The notes: generated by a model not told the origin, from the sequence alone. A DNA stretch of 64,000 nt from Microbacterium natoriense (GCF_030816295.1 NZ_JAUSXV010000001.1:744001-808000), one strand, 5' to 3'; shown: positions 52,714 through 61,742, counted from the stretch's first letter. Numbers and translations: made by a program.

Positions 52714-53672
52714 TCGACACCGCCTTCCTGGCGGATGAGCCGCCTCTGGATCAGTGCGATGACGGCGACGATGATGAGAAAGACCACGGCCATCGCAGCG
52801 CCCTGGCCGATGTTGTTCTGGTCGTATCCGGTGGTGATCACCTGATACATCACGGTCTGGGTCGCCTCGATGTTGATGGATGCGCTCTTGTCGAGCAGAT
52901 ACACCTGGTCGAACAGCCGGAACGCGAAGATCGTCGTGAGAAGCGTGACGAAGATCAGGGTGTTCCGCACGCCGGGCACGGTCACGTGGACGAACTGGCT
53001 CCACCGGCCCGCGCGGTCGATCGAGGCCGCTTCGTAGAGCTCGGGCGGAACGCTCTGCAGCGCGCCCAGCAGGATGATCATCTGGAAGCTCACGCTCTGC
53101 CAGATCGACATCACGATGATCGCGCCCAGCGCGGTCGACGGATCGCCGAGCCAGTCGTGCGGTCCGATCGCGCCACCGCTCACGGCGCCGAGGAAGCCGT
53201 TGAGCAGACCGTTCTCGTCGCGAGCGAAGATGAGGCGCCAGATCACGGCGACGAGCGCGAGCGGGAACACCAGCGGCATGAAGAACAGCGTGCGGAAGAC
53301 CGTCATGCCTCGGAGCTTGCGATTGATGAGGATCGCGAGGCCGAGGGCGAGCGCGGTCTGCAGCGGAACCACGACGAGCGCGAATGCGAAGTTGTTCCCG
53401 AGTGAGCGGAGGAAGGTGGCGCTGATGTCCGGATCGAAGAACAGCCGTGCATACTGTTCGATCCCGACGAACCGAGGGGGCCGAGGGTTTCCGAGCTGGA
53501 TGCGGAAGAACGACATCACGACGGCCCCCAGGAAGGGGATCGCCAAGAAGGCGGTGAGCAGGATCAGCCCGGGGGCGGCCATCAGGGGACCGGCGGCGCT
53601 GGCCGATCGCCGGCCGCCGCGGGGACGGGATCGGGACCCGCCGCTGCGCGATCGGGTGGTGGGGAACGTCAT
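52710..53672 (-). CDS. Carbohydrate ABC transporter permease, MalF type
   Basis: A 320-residue membrane subunit with an Arg/Ser-rich N-terminal tail of 25 residues, six helices and the EAA loop Y-E-A-A-S-I-D-R-A-G-R-W-S-Q-F near residue 222, where the usual Gly is Arg. F-D-Q-V-Y-L-L-D matches the CUT1 segment after helix 5. TGAGGA lies before ATG 53672. It forms the channel with the next gene and follows the SBP gene after a 64-base spacer containing a hairpin. Confidence 0.94.
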   Translation of the reverse strand: MTFPTTRSRSGGSRSRPRGGRRSASAAGPLMAAPGLILLTAFLAIPFLGAVVMSFFRIQLGNPRPPRFVGIEQYARLFFDPDISATFLRSLGNNFAFALVVVPLQTALALGLAILINRKLRGMTVFRTLFFMPLVFPLALVAVIWRLIFARDENGLLNGFLGAVSGGAIGPHDWLGDPSTALGAIIVMSIWQSVSFQMIILLGALQSVPPELYEAASIDRAGRWSQFVHVTVPGVRNTLIFVTLLTTIFAFRLFDQVYLLDKSASINIEATQTVMYQVITTGYDQNNIGQGAAMAVVFLIIVAVIALIQRRLIRQEGGVE

Positions 53673-53688
53673 GTCTGTCCTCAGATGG

Positions 53689-53724
53689 GGTGCGCTGGGC
53701 GAAGCATCCTCCGCCCAGCGCACC
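53689..53724 (-). terminator. 12-bp hairpin between SBP and permease genes
   Basis: GGTGCGCTGGGC (53689-53700) pairs with 53713-53724 around a 12-base loop, 13 bases after the SBP stop. The same design occurs in the first ABC operon at 21786. Confidence 0.72.
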
Positions 53725-53736
53725 GGTGCCGACGGG

Positions 53737-55086
53737 TTACTTGTAGTCGTCGTTGTCGACGAAGTCGCGGTCGATGGCGCGTGCCGCCGCGCTCAGGGAC
53801 TCCGCAGCGTCGGCGCCTCCCCAGACGGCGCTGAGCGCTTTGCCGAACTCTGCGGTCACCACGGGGTAGCCGGCGGTGATGGGCCTCGAGACGGCGACGC
53901 AGTCGACCTTCAGAGTGTCTTCGGTCGGGCAGGCCGAGTTCAGCTGCGCGGAGAGGTAGGCCAGCGGCTTGCCGTCGCCGTAGAGGGCGGATGCGGTGAG
54001 CGCCGTCGTCGTCGCCGGCGGTGCCCCGTTGGCGGACGTGTACTCGTTCACGACCTCGTCGCTCATCAGGTAGTCGAGTAGCGCGCCGGCCGCGGTGGCG
54101 TTCTTGGTGGCGCCGCCCATGCTCCAAGCGATGGTGCCGGAACCCGTCTTCGCGCCCTGCCCGAAGTCGGGAAGCGGACCGACGACGAGATCATCGCCGA
54201 GCGCCTCCTTGTAGGCCGGGTACAGCCAGTTGCCCATCCAGTTCAGAGCCACGCGGCCCGACTGGAATGCGACGCCGTCAGTGTCGGGATCGGTGTACTG
54301 CCGCCATGACGCCCACGTCTCGACCGCCTCGACCGCGGTCTCGGAATCGAGTGCGCCCGACGCGCGACCGTCTTCGATGAGGGGTGTGCCCGCCGACCAG
54401 AGCACCGGCGCGAATGCGTAGATGCCGTACTCGGTGGAGAAACCGTTGTTCTCCGCGAGTCCGAATGGGCGGCCGTCCGGGTCGAGAGCGGCGAGCTTGT
54501 CGAGCACGTCGCTGAACTCCTCAGCGGTCCACGCGTCGGCGGCGCTCGACGGCATGGTCACCCCCGCAGCATCCAGGAGCTTCTTGTTGCCCCACATCGC
54601 CAGCCCCGAGTTCATCATGCCGACCGCGTAGAGGTCGCCGTCGACCGTGTTCTGGCCCTTGATCGCGGCGGTCTGATTCTCGATGGTGTCTTTCGAGACC
54701 CAGTCGTCGATCGGCGCGATCCGGTTGAGGTAGGCGAAGTTGGCGATCAGCGGCCCGTCGACCTCGACCACGTCGGGAAGCTCCTCATCGGAGGCGGTCT
54801 GCAGCGCCGTCGTGAACTGATCAGCGGGGATGAACTGCATGTCGATGGTGATGTCCCCGTTGGACTTCTCGAAGTCATCCATGATCTTCTGGATCGCTTC
54901 GTTCTCCGCCGACTGGCCATCGAGTGCCCAGACGGTGATCGTGCCGGTGCCGCTGCCCGCGTCGACGCGTGCGGAGGGATCGGCCGTGCCTGAGCAGCTC
55001 GTGAGCATAATGACCGCTCCGAGGCTGAGGGCAGAGACCCTCAACCATCTGCGTGACCTCTCGGAAACTGAGTGCAGTGATCGCAT
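53737..55086 (-). CDS. Sugar ABC transporter solute-binding lipoprotein
   Basis: A 449-residue family 1 binding protein. The signal peptide ends in the lipobox L-T-S-C-S near residue 31. Typical segments are WALDGQSAENEAIQKIMDDFEKSN, GDLYAVGMMNSGLAMWGNKKL and FQSGRVALNWMGNWL. It should bind the oligosaccharide handled by the GH32-like enzyme. AAGGAG lies eight bases before ATG 55086; the open frame to 55170 has no conserved sequence. The leader contains a strong hairpin (55145-55175) and a LacI-type inverted repeat. Confidence 0.94.
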   Translation of the reverse strand: MRSLHSVSERSRRWLRVSALSLGAVIMLTSCSGTADPSARVDAGSGTGTITVWALDGQSAENEAIQKIMDDFEKSNGDITIDMQFIPADQFTTALQTASDEELPDVVEVDGPLIANFAYLNRIAPIDDWVSKDTIENQTAAIKGQNTVDGDLYAVGMMNSGLAMWGNKKLLDAAGVTMPSSAADAWTAEEFSDVLDKLAALDPDGRPFGLAENNGFSTEYGIYAFAPVLWSAGTPLIEDGRASGALDSETAVEAVETWASWRQYTDPDTDGVAFQSGRVALNWMGNWLYPAYKEALGDDLVVGPLPDFGQGAKTGSGTIAWSMGGATKNATAAGALLDYLMSDEVVNEYTSANGAPPATTTALTASALYGDGKPLAYLSAQLNSACPTEDTLKVDCVAVSRPITAGYPVVTAEFGKALSAVWGGADAAESLSAAARAIDRDFVDNDDYK

Positions 55087-55144
55087 GTGAATGACTCCTT
55101 CGTCGTACTGGTCAAGGGAAAGCGGCACGCTCGGGAGCGCGCTC

Positions 55145-55204
55145 GGAGGTGGGAGGGCTTCACGGCCCACCTCCCGTAATCTCGGGTGCTACAACCATTT
55201 AGCA
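55145..55204 (-). promoter_or_regulatory. Leader hairpin and probable LacI operator of the SBP operon
   Basis: GGAGGTGGG (55145-55153) and its complement (55167-55175) form a 9-bp stem in the SBP leader. TGCTA-N8-TAGCA (55187-55204) is an 18-bp inverted repeat of LacI-operator length, about 100 bases before the SBP start. The LacI gene next door is the natural partner. Confidence 0.55.
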
Positions 55205-55348
55205 TCATGCCGGAGATCGCGATCGTCGTCAAGACGCGACCTCGATTCGCCGTTCGGCGGCCTGTCAGCAGCGGACGCGCGTGCGGCTCACGACGGGTCG
55301 TGACGGTGCGGGCTCCACGCCGATGACGCGGGGGCTTCGAGAGCCGGG

Positions 55349-56374
55349 TCAGCGCGTGGGCGCCGCGACGGAATTTCTCACGATCGTCGGCATCGGTATG
55401 AGGACCTCTTCGTCGGCGGACGGGTTGAGCAGGAGCTGCACTGCCTTTTCGCCCATGTCCTCGTGCGGGAGCCCGATCGTGGTGAGCCCGGGTCGCAGGT
55501 AGGAGGCCAGTTCGTCGTCGTCGAAGGAGATCACGGAGATGTCATCGGGAACCGAGAGCCCTGCGTCTGCCAGCGCCTGATAGGCGCCGAACGCGATCCG
55601 GTCGTTCAGGCACAGCAAAGCGGTGACCGGACGCCCCCGTTCGAGGACCGCCCGGGTTGCGGCGTACCCGCGGTCGGGAACCCAGATCGAGATGGACTCC
55701 TCATCGATGAAGCTCAGGTCGTGTGCACGCATCGCTTCGGTGATACCCGCCATACGTCTGGTCACCGCGATCGAGCGGAGCAGCTCTGCACTGACCTGAT
55801 CGCGTTGTCCGATGAGTGCGATGCCGTTCCTGTGCCCGTGCTGCACGAGCAGATCGACCGCGGCGCGCCCTCCGGCTTCCTCGTCCGGCAGCACCGAGCG
55901 GCGGTGGATCGGACTCGCCGCGTTGAGCATCACGACTTCGGTACCGGCCGGAACCTCGGGCAGGTCGACCTCGCGGGCGCGCATCGATGCGAACAGGATG
56001 CCGTCGGCTTGACGGTCGAGGACCGCCTCGACCGCGACGGCCTGTCGCCGGGGATCGCCGTTGGTCTCCATCACGAGCACCACGTGACCGGCTTCTTCTG
56101 CGGCCGCGATCGTGCCCTCGATGAGTCCGGAGGCGAAACGCGTCGTCGTGACCATGTCGGAGATGAAGCCGATCGTATGGGTCTTGTCTCCGCGAAGGGC
56201 TCGAGCCGACAGATTCGGGCGATAACCGAGTGCCTGGGCTGCGCTGAACGCCCGGTCCCTGGCGTCCTGCGACAGTCGGGTGTTCGGTCGGCCGTTGAGG
56301 ATCAGAGACACCGCCGTCGGTGAGAGCCCCGCGAGGCGGGCGACATCGGCGAGCGTCACTCTCTTCCCGGTCAT
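55349..56374 (-). CDS. LacI-family transcriptional repressor
   Basis: A 341-residue regulator. The LacI helix-turn-helix and hinge are complete: V-T-L-A-D-V-A-R-L-A-G-L-S-P-T-A-V-S at residues 5-22, then RPNLSARALRG. The periplasmic-binding-like effector domain follows, with the typical P-D-D-I-S-V-I-S-F-D-D-D and L-T-T-I-G-L-P segments. GGAGGG lies before ATG 56374; the start at 56425 would add 17 non-conserved residues. It lies upstream of the SBP operon on the same strand and probably represses it until the sugar is present. Confidence 0.94.
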   Translation of the reverse strand: MTGKRVTLADVARLAGLSPTAVSLILNGRPNTRLSQDARDRAFSAAQALGYRPNLSARALRGDKTHTIGFISDMVTTTRFASGLIEGTIAAAEEAGHVVLVMETNGDPRRQAVAVEAVLDRQADGILFASMRAREVDLPEVPAGTEVVMLNAASPIHRRSVLPDEEAGGRAAVDLLVQHGHRNGIALIGQRDQVSAELLRSIAVTRRMAGITEAMRAHDLSFIDEESISIWVPDRGYAATRAVLERGRPVTALLCLNDRIAFGAYQALADAGLSVPDDISVISFDDDELASYLRPGLTTIGLPHEDMGEKAVQLLLNPSADEEVLIPMPTIVRNSVAAPTR

Positions 56375-56549
56375 GGTCGGTCCCTCCTGTCCGACCGGCC
56401 GTGATCCGCGGACGGTCATTGCCACTCTAGGTGCTGAACCCTTGAAGCACCGGCGCTCGGGCGTGGCAGGCGCCTCGCGGCAGCGACTATGCTCACACAG
56501 TCGACGAGCACGCCCCGGCTCGGCGACTCACTCTCGAGACGGAGATCGG

Positions 56550-57704
56550 ATGCGCACCGCGATCGTCGGATCCGTGCTGCTCGTCGCCGGCGCGGTCGCT
56601 GCCGTGACCGGCATCCTCCCGCTGTCCGACCTGGTCGAACTGTGGGATCGCGTGTGGCCGATCCTGCTGTTCGTGTTGGCGATCACGGTCGTCACCGAGC
56701 TCGCCGCGGCCGCCGGGCTGTTCACGGTCATCGCGCAGCACACCGCTCGCTGGGGGCGCGGTCGTGCGTGGACGCTGTGGTTGCTGGTCGCCCTGCTGGC
56801 CACCGTGAGCACGATCTTCCTCTCGCTCGACACGACCGCGGTGCTGCTGACCCCGGTCGTGGTCGTGCTCGCGCGTCATTCGGGACTCGATCCCCTGCCG
56901 TTCGCCTTGACGACCGTGTGGCTCGCCAACACCGGTTCGCTGCTGCTTCCCGTCTCGAACCTCACCAATCTGCTCGCGCAGCACGCGATGGGACAACCCA
57001 GTCCGTTCGAGTTCGCGGCCCTCATGGCGGCGCCGGCCGTCGTCGCGATCGTCGTGCCGCTCGCGGTGATCTTCGTGCTCTACCGCCGCAGCCTGCTCGC
57101 CCGATACCGTACGGGCGAGGGCGTGGCGGTCGACGATCCCGTGCTGTTCCGCTGGAGCGCAGGTGTCGTCGCGGCCCTCGTCCCCCTGCTCGTGTCGGGG
57201 CTGCCCGTGTGGATTCCGGCGGTCGCCGCCGCGCTCGTGCTCGGCGCCGTGTTCCTGGTGCGGCGCCGGGGCGTGCTGCGCGTGGGACTGCTGCCGTGGC
57301 AGCTGATCGTGCTCGCGTCGGGTCTGTTCCTGTTCATCGAGGCCCTGCACGCGGTGGGGCTCGGAACCGTGCTCGCCGCCGTGTCGGGAGAAGGAGAGTC
57401 TCCGCTCGCGCTGCTGCGGCTGGCGGTGACCGGCATGGTGGGCGCCAACGCGATCGACAACCTCCCCGCGTATCTGGCACTCGAACCGTCGGCCGAGAGC
57501 CCGCTGCGGCTGGCGGCGCTGCTCATCGGCGTCAACGCCGGCCCGCTCATCACGCCGTGGGCGTCGCTCGCGACGCTGCTGTGGCATCAGCGGCTCACGT
57601 CGATGGGCGTCGAGATCAGATGGGGTCGATACATGCTGCTGGGAGTGGTCGTCGCACCGCTCACGGTCGTGCTGTCGACGCTGGCGCTCGCCGCGTTCGC
57701 GTAG
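56550..57704 (+). CDS. ArsB/NhaD/SLC13-type anion or ion permease
   Basis: A 384-residue membrane protein with ten or more helices of the ion-transporter superfamily. Key stretches are L-S-L-D-T-T-A-V-L-L-T-P and L-A-N-T-G-S-L-L-L-P-V-S-N-L-T-N in the first half and NAIDNLPAYLAL in the second, the paired Asn-containing hairpins that bind substrate. ArsB, citrate and sulfate carriers share this layout; no arsenic genes are nearby. ACGGAG precedes ATG 56550. The gene is divergent from the LacI gene. Substrate unknown. Confidence 0.85.
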   Translation: MRTAIVGSVLLVAGAVAAVTGILPLSDLVELWDRVWPILLFVLAITVVTELAAAAGLFTVIAQHTARWGRGRAWTLWLLVALLATVSTIFLSLDTTAVLLTPVVVVLARHSGLDPLPFALTTVWLANTGSLLLPVSNLTNLLAQHAMGQPSPFEFAALMAAPAVVAIVVPLAVIFVLYRRSLLARYRTGEGVAVDDPVLFRWSAGVVAALVPLLVSGLPVWIPAVAAALVLGAVFLVRRRGVLRVGLLPWQLIVLASGLFLFIEALHAVGLGTVLAAVSGEGESPLALLRLAVTGMVGANAIDNLPAYLALEPSAESPLRLAALLIGVNAGPLITPWASLATLLWHQRLTSMGVEIRWGRYMLLGVVVAPLTVVLSTLALAAFA

Positions 57705-57733
57705 ACGGCGATCGCGCGCTGGCCGTTCTCGCT

Positions 57734-57800
57734 GAGACCCCCACCTATTGTCGAGACCCCCAGCTATAACCGGGGGTCTCGACAATAAGAGGGGGTCTCG
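57734..57800. repeat. 67-bp nested palindrome, GAGACCCCC type
   Basis: A 16-bp perfect stem (57746-57761 with 57772-57787) around loop AGCTATAACC is extended by a second GAGACCCCC / GGGGGTCTC pair after a three-base mismatch. The unit GAGACCCCC therefore occurs four times. It follows the permease gene and looks like a REP-type element that may also end transcription. Confidence 0.8.
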
Positions 57801-57924
57801 ACGGGGCAGGGCGGAGGAAGCCGCAGCGCAGCCCCTCGCGCGTGGCGGATGCCCGCGGAGCGTGTCAAGGGTGTTCTGAGTGTCGGTGGCCTCGCGTAGG
57901 AAGAAGGGGACGGAAGGAACACGC

Positions 57925-58152
57925 ATGGCTGCTGGAGACATCGAGACGTATCACCGCAACGGAATCTGGTTCAACCGCATCGAGGGGGAATCGACCACGT
58001 TGGGCATGAGCTTCGAGAGCCGCGCAGATGCCGTCAGCGTGGGGCGCAGCGCCGCCGCCGCCCGCCAGGTCGGGCACTCGGTGCGCACCGAGGAAGGGCC
58101 TTCGGCCGATGCGAGCGCGTACGAACGGCATGCGCGTGAACTGATCGCGTGA
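57925..58152 (+). CDS. DUF2188-like small protein
   Basis: A 75-residue cytosolic protein. The pattern H-R-N-G-I-W-F-N-R-I-E-G, then a Gly-rich turn and S-R-A-D-A-V-S-V-G-R-S-A-A, matches DUF2188, small proteins of unknown role. GGAAGGA lies six bases before ATG 57925. Its stop overlaps the next gene's start (TGATG), so the two are translationally coupled. Confidence 0.85.
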   Translation: MAAGDIETYHRNGIWFNRIEGESTTLGMSFESRADAVSVGRSAAAARQVGHSVRTEEGPSADASAYERHARELIA

Positions 58153-58889
58153 TGCTGCTCCAGGCATGCATCAACGGCGCGCGAGACGCATCGCAGCATC
58201 CGTGGCTGAGCGCAGACGAGGCCTTGTCGGCCGACGACGCCGCGCGTGCGGTGGCGGCCGGAGCGCAGGAGATCCACGTCCACCCGAAGGATGCCGCGGG
58301 GCGTGACAGTCTCGCGGCCACCGACGTCGCCCGGTGGGTGCGGGCGATTCGTGCGGCGTGCCCCGGAGTGCCGGTCGGCGTGACGACCGGCGCCTGGGCC
58401 GAGCCCGACTCCGAGCGCCGCACCGCGGCGATCGCCGGATGGACGGTGCTCCCCGACTACGCGTCGGTCAACTGGCATGAGGCCGGAGCCGACGAGGTCG
58501 CGGCTGCGCTGATCGACCGCGGTGTCGGCGTCGAAGCGGGCATCTGGGACGGCCCTGGTCTGGAGGCATGGCGGCGTTCTCCCGTGCGCGCCGACTGTCT
58601 GCGCGTTCTGGTCGAATTGCCCGATGAGGCCGTCGAGACCATGCGCGGCCACGCCGAGGGGCTGATCGCCCACATCGCGCGTGAGGAGCCGATGCTGCCG
58701 ATCCTCCTGCACGGCGAAGACCGCTCTGCCTGGGCGGCTTTCGATCTGGCGGTCGAACGCGGCCTCGATTCACGCGTGGGGCTCGAAGACACCCTCACGC
58801 TCCCTGATGGGCGGCCTGCCTCGGGCAACGCGTCGCTCGTGCGGGCCGCGGTCGCGCGGAGGAAGGCACTAGAGGATGCTCGGTCTTAG
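58152..58889 (+). CDS. BKACE-family (DUF849) beta-keto acid cleavage-type enzyme
   Basis: A 245-residue TIM-barrel protein. The zinc site begins H-V-H-P-K-D (His42, His44), A-C-I-N-G-A-R near the N-terminus matches the family start, and the late L-H-G-E-D and G-L-E-D-T-L-T-L-P-D-G segments match the substrate loop. Family enzymes condense a beta-keto acid with acetyl-CoA. It is shorter than the usual 270-310 residues, so the substrate may differ. ATG 58152 overlaps the DUF2188 stop; GTG 58149 is the alternative. Confidence 0.87.
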   Translation: MLLQACINGARDASQHPWLSADEALSADDAARAVAAGAQEIHVHPKDAAGRDSLAATDVARWVRAIRAACPGVPVGVTTGAWAEPDSERRTAAIAGWTVLPDYASVNWHEAGADEVAAALIDRGVGVEAGIWDGPGLEAWRRSPVRADCLRVLVELPDEAVETMRGHAEGLIAHIAREEPMLPILLHGEDRSAWAAFDLAVERGLDSRVGLEDTLTLPDGRPASGNASLVRAAVARRKALEDARS

Positions 58890-59695
58890 GTCGACGCGGT
58901 GATGATGTGCGCCTGGATCCTCCCGCGCACCTCTCCCTCGCCGTACCGCGAGGCGATCCGGGCTGCGGCCCTCTCCGTCGCCTCCTGCAACGCACCGGCG
59001 TCCCGTTCCTCGATCTCCGCCCGTACCGGGGTTCCCTGGCAGTAGGCGGTCGCGGCGATCAGAGGCGACGGCGCGACGCTCTGCGCGGTGACGGTGTCGA
59101 ACCCGATGCGGGTGAAGCCGGCATCCCTCAGCTCGCGCTCGATCTGTGCGATGTCGTGGTAGCCGTGCGGGACGCGGGCCATGAACCGCGGCGGGTCGTC
59201 GGGGAACATCTCGGCGAGCTCGTCGGTCACCTCGGCCGCGAACTCGTTCGTGTCGAGATCGTCCCAGACGCTGAAGAGGAACACGCCGCCAGGAGCGAGC
59301 ACGCGCAGCGTCTCACGGTAGGCGCGCACCCGATCGGGGAAGAACATGGCGCCGAACTGGCACAGGACGACGTCGAAGCCACCGTCGTCGAACGGCAGGT
59401 CCAGCGCGTCGGCGGACTGCCAACGCACGCGCGGATCGGGAAGGACGGATGCCGCGAAGTCGAGCATCGGGCGGCTGAGGTCTGTGGCGATGTAGACGGT
59501 GTCGGCGGGCAGCTGAGGGAGCAGGAAGCGCGGGACCACGCCGGTTCCGGCGGCGGTCTCGAGCACTCGCTTCGGCGAGAGAGCGGATGCTCGGTGGGCG
59601 AGGTCGGCCGCGTAGGGCTCGAAGATGAGCGGCACCATGTAGCGGTCGTAGTTCTCGGGGATCGACCCGGAGAAGACGTTGTCAGGATCGGGCAT
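58886..59695 (-). CDS. Class I SAM-dependent methyltransferase
   Basis: A 269-residue enzyme. Motif I is V-L-E-T-A-A-G-T-G-V-V at about residue 44, motif II D-L-S-R-P-M-L, the W-Q-S-A-D-A-L-D-L-P-F segment follows, and G-G-F-D-V-V-L-C-Q-F-G-A-M-F-F-P-D is typical of the UbiE/Methyltransf_11 group. Substrate unknown. ATG 59695 has AGAGGTG upstream; the frame open to 59950 is not conserved. Its TAA overlaps the TAG of the convergent BKACE gene by three bases (58886-58889). A perfect palindrome covers its ribosome site. Confidence 0.9.
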   Translation of the reverse strand: MPDPDNVFSGSIPENYDRYMVPLIFEPYAADLAHRASALSPKRVLETAAGTGVVPRFLLPQLPADTVYIATDLSRPMLDFAASVLPDPRVRWQSADALDLPFDDGGFDVVLCQFGAMFFPDRVRAYRETLRVLAPGGVFLFSVWDDLDTNEFAAEVTDELAEMFPDDPPRFMARVPHGYHDIAQIERELRDAGFTRIGFDTVTAQSVAPSPLIAATAYCQGTPVRAEIEERDAGALQEATERAAARIASRYGEGEVRGRIQAHIITAST

Positions 59696-59700
59696 CGTTG

Positions 59701-59714
59701 CACCTCTTGAGGTG
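59701..59714 (-). promoter_or_regulatory. Palindrome covering the methyltransferase ribosome site
   Basis: CACCTC-TT-GAGGTG is a perfect 14-bp palindrome six bases before ATG 59695 and contains its AGAGG ribosome site. TAGCCT, a possible -10 box, lies at 59723-59718. It could be an operator or an RNA hairpin. Confidence 0.5.
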
Positions 59715-59904
59715 AGGCTACGCGCCCACGGCGATGCGGGGAAGAGCCCTGAGGCGATCGTTTCGCGGCGCGCGTGCGGCATCCGCTCTCTGAAAGGAAG
59801 CTGGCAGTCTCCTCCTTCTGCGTAACGAGAAGCCGCTCGCGCCGTCTCATCAAGTACTGGGAGAAAGCTCGGCATGGCCGAGCCGAACAAGCTGGGGAGA
59901 TGCA

Positions 59905-61737
59905 ATGACGATTCGGGGAGCGCACGTTCAGCGTGCTCGCACGACGACACGAGGCCGGGGGCCGCGCTGGGGGCGCGGCCTCCTGTCGGCGGTGACCGGG
60001 CTGACCCTGGTCGCCGCGGCCATGCTCGGCACCGCGCAGATCGCCGCGGCCGCGCCGACCGTGACGCATTCCGATGCGATCTCGAACCTCGCGATCGAGA
60101 AGACCGACGGCACCGGGCCGGTCGCGCAGTGGGAGAAGGTCCGCATCACGGGCGACTGGTCGGTGCCCACCGGATCGAAGGCCGGAGACACCTTCGGTAT
60201 GTCTTTGCCGGAGGAGTTCAGCCGCACCGGCGGCGGAGCGTTCGACATCACCGATCCCGCGACGGGCGTCGTGCTCGCTCAGTGCCAGGTCGCCGACGGC
60301 AGTGGTCCGGAACTCGTCTGCACGCTGACGCAGGCCGTCGAAGGCATGGAGAATCCCGGAGGGTCGTTCTGGCTCGAGGTGACCGCCTCGCGATCGACCA
60401 CGAGCACCACGGTCGAGTTCGACCTGGGCGGCAGGGTCGAGATCGTGGAGCTCCCGGGCGGCGGCGGGATCACTCCCGAGGACCTGACCGAGGCGGAACA
60501 GCCGTACAAGTACGGTGGCCCGACGGCGGTCGACGGGCGGCTCGAGTGGGTGGTCGGGATTCCGAGCAGTGCGGTGCTCGACGGCGGTTTCGTTGTGAAG
60601 GACTCGCTCGATCAGGGGCTGGAGAACCACCACTACACCGGCGAGATCCGGCTGCTGCAGCGGCCCGTGGTCGACGGCGTCCTCGTCGGCGACTGGTCGG
60701 AGGTCGCGGCAACCCAGTATCAGGTCGTGTTCGCGCCTGACGGTCGCTCCTTCGAGTTCACCGCATCCGGACTGCCGGAATCCGGGCTCTCCTATCGCCT
60801 GCTCTACTTCACGCAGGCGGATGACATGGTTCTTCCCGGTGACGTGTTCGGCAACAAGGCGATCGTCAACACCTCTGAGACCTCGGCGAACGTCGTCATC
60901 GCCCAGTCAGGCGGGGGCAGTGGAACGGGCGACCAGTACACCCGGTTCGAGATCACCAAGGTGCTCACGGGCGCTGCAGCTGATGAGGCCCGCGGCGCGA
61001 CGTTCACGGTGCGCTACTCGGTCAAGGGCTCGGACGAGCCATCGAAGACGCTGTCGGTTCCCGTGGGGCAGGCGGTGCGCAGCGATCGTGTGCCGCTCGG
61101 CTCGACGTTCATCATCGAGGAAGTCGACCTCCCTGTGATCGACGGGGTCACCTGGGGCGACTGGGTCATCGAGGGAGAAGGCGTCGTCGAGACCGGAGAC
61201 GGCCGGTACGAGGTCACGCCGGCGACGTCGGCGGGGGTGAGCCTCACCCTCACGAACGAGGCGAACGCGATGCCGGTCGACGGCAGTCTGTCGTGGGAGA
61301 AGGTCGATCACGCAGGTGCAGCGCTCGCGGGCTCGGAGTGGCTCCTGTCTGGTCCGCTCGGCGACATCACCGTGGTCGACGGCGGGCAGGGCGACGAGGC
61401 TGAGGCCGACGGCATCCTGAGCGTCAGTGGGCTTCCGGCCGGGACGTACACCCTGACCGAGACCAAGGCGCCGCAGGGGTACGAGCGCACCGACGAGACC
61501 TTCACCGCGACGATCGACGCCGAGCATCAGGTCGTGAGCTTCGGGCAGATCGTCAACGAGAAGACGCCGGCTCCGACCGTCACGCCGACTCCTCCTGCGA
61601 CGCCGTTCGAGCTCGCGCTCACGGGTGGTGGCGATGGCCGCAGCCTGGCGCTGATCGCGTTCGCTCTTCTTCTCAGCGGCGCTGCCGTTACGGTCGGCGC
61701 CGTCGTCCGGAGGCGAGTGAGCGCCTCGAAGCGCTGA
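59905..61737 (+). CDS. Sortase-anchored surface protein with adhesin-like and SpaA domains
   Basis: A 610-residue cell-wall protein. Residues 1-49 are a long signal peptide (RGRGPRWGRG, hydrophobic core, A-A-A-A). Residues about 50-330 resemble the Ig-like adhesion domains of collagen-binding surface proteins (KAGDTFGMSLPEEFS). A DUF5979-like domain spans about 345-450. A SpaA prealbumin-like domain covers about 455-550, with the E-T-K-A-P-Q-G-Y motif. A Thr/Pro spacer leads to the sorting signal L-A-L-T-G-G, a membrane helix and R-R-R-V. The L-A-x-T-G motif points to a class E sortase. GGGGAG precedes ATG 59905. Confidence 0.9.
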   Translation: MTIRGAHVQRARTTTRGRGPRWGRGLLSAVTGLTLVAAAMLGTAQIAAAAPTVTHSDAISNLAIEKTDGTGPVAQWEKVRITGDWSVPTGSKAGDTFGMSLPEEFSRTGGGAFDITDPATGVVLAQCQVADGSGPELVCTLTQAVEGMENPGGSFWLEVTASRSTTSTTVEFDLGGRVEIVELPGGGGITPEDLTEAEQPYKYGGPTAVDGRLEWVVGIPSSAVLDGGFVVKDSLDQGLENHHYTGEIRLLQRPVVDGVLVGDWSEVAATQYQVVFAPDGRSFEFTASGLPESGLSYRLLYFTQADDMVLPGDVFGNKAIVNTSETSANVVIAQSGGGSGTGDQYTRFEITKVLTGAAADEARGATFTVRYSVKGSDEPSKTLSVPVGQAVRSDRVPLGSTFIIEEVDLPVIDGVTWGDWVIEGEGVVETGDGRYEVTPATSAGVSLTLTNEANAMPVDGSLSWEKVDHAGAALAGSEWLLSGPLGDITVVDGGQGDEAEADGILSVSGLPAGTYTLTETKAPQGYERTDETFTATIDAEHQVVSFGQIVNEKTPAPTVTPTPPATPFELALTGGGDGRSLALIAFALLLSGAAVTVGAVVRRRVSASKR

Positions 61738-61742
61738 GAGTC

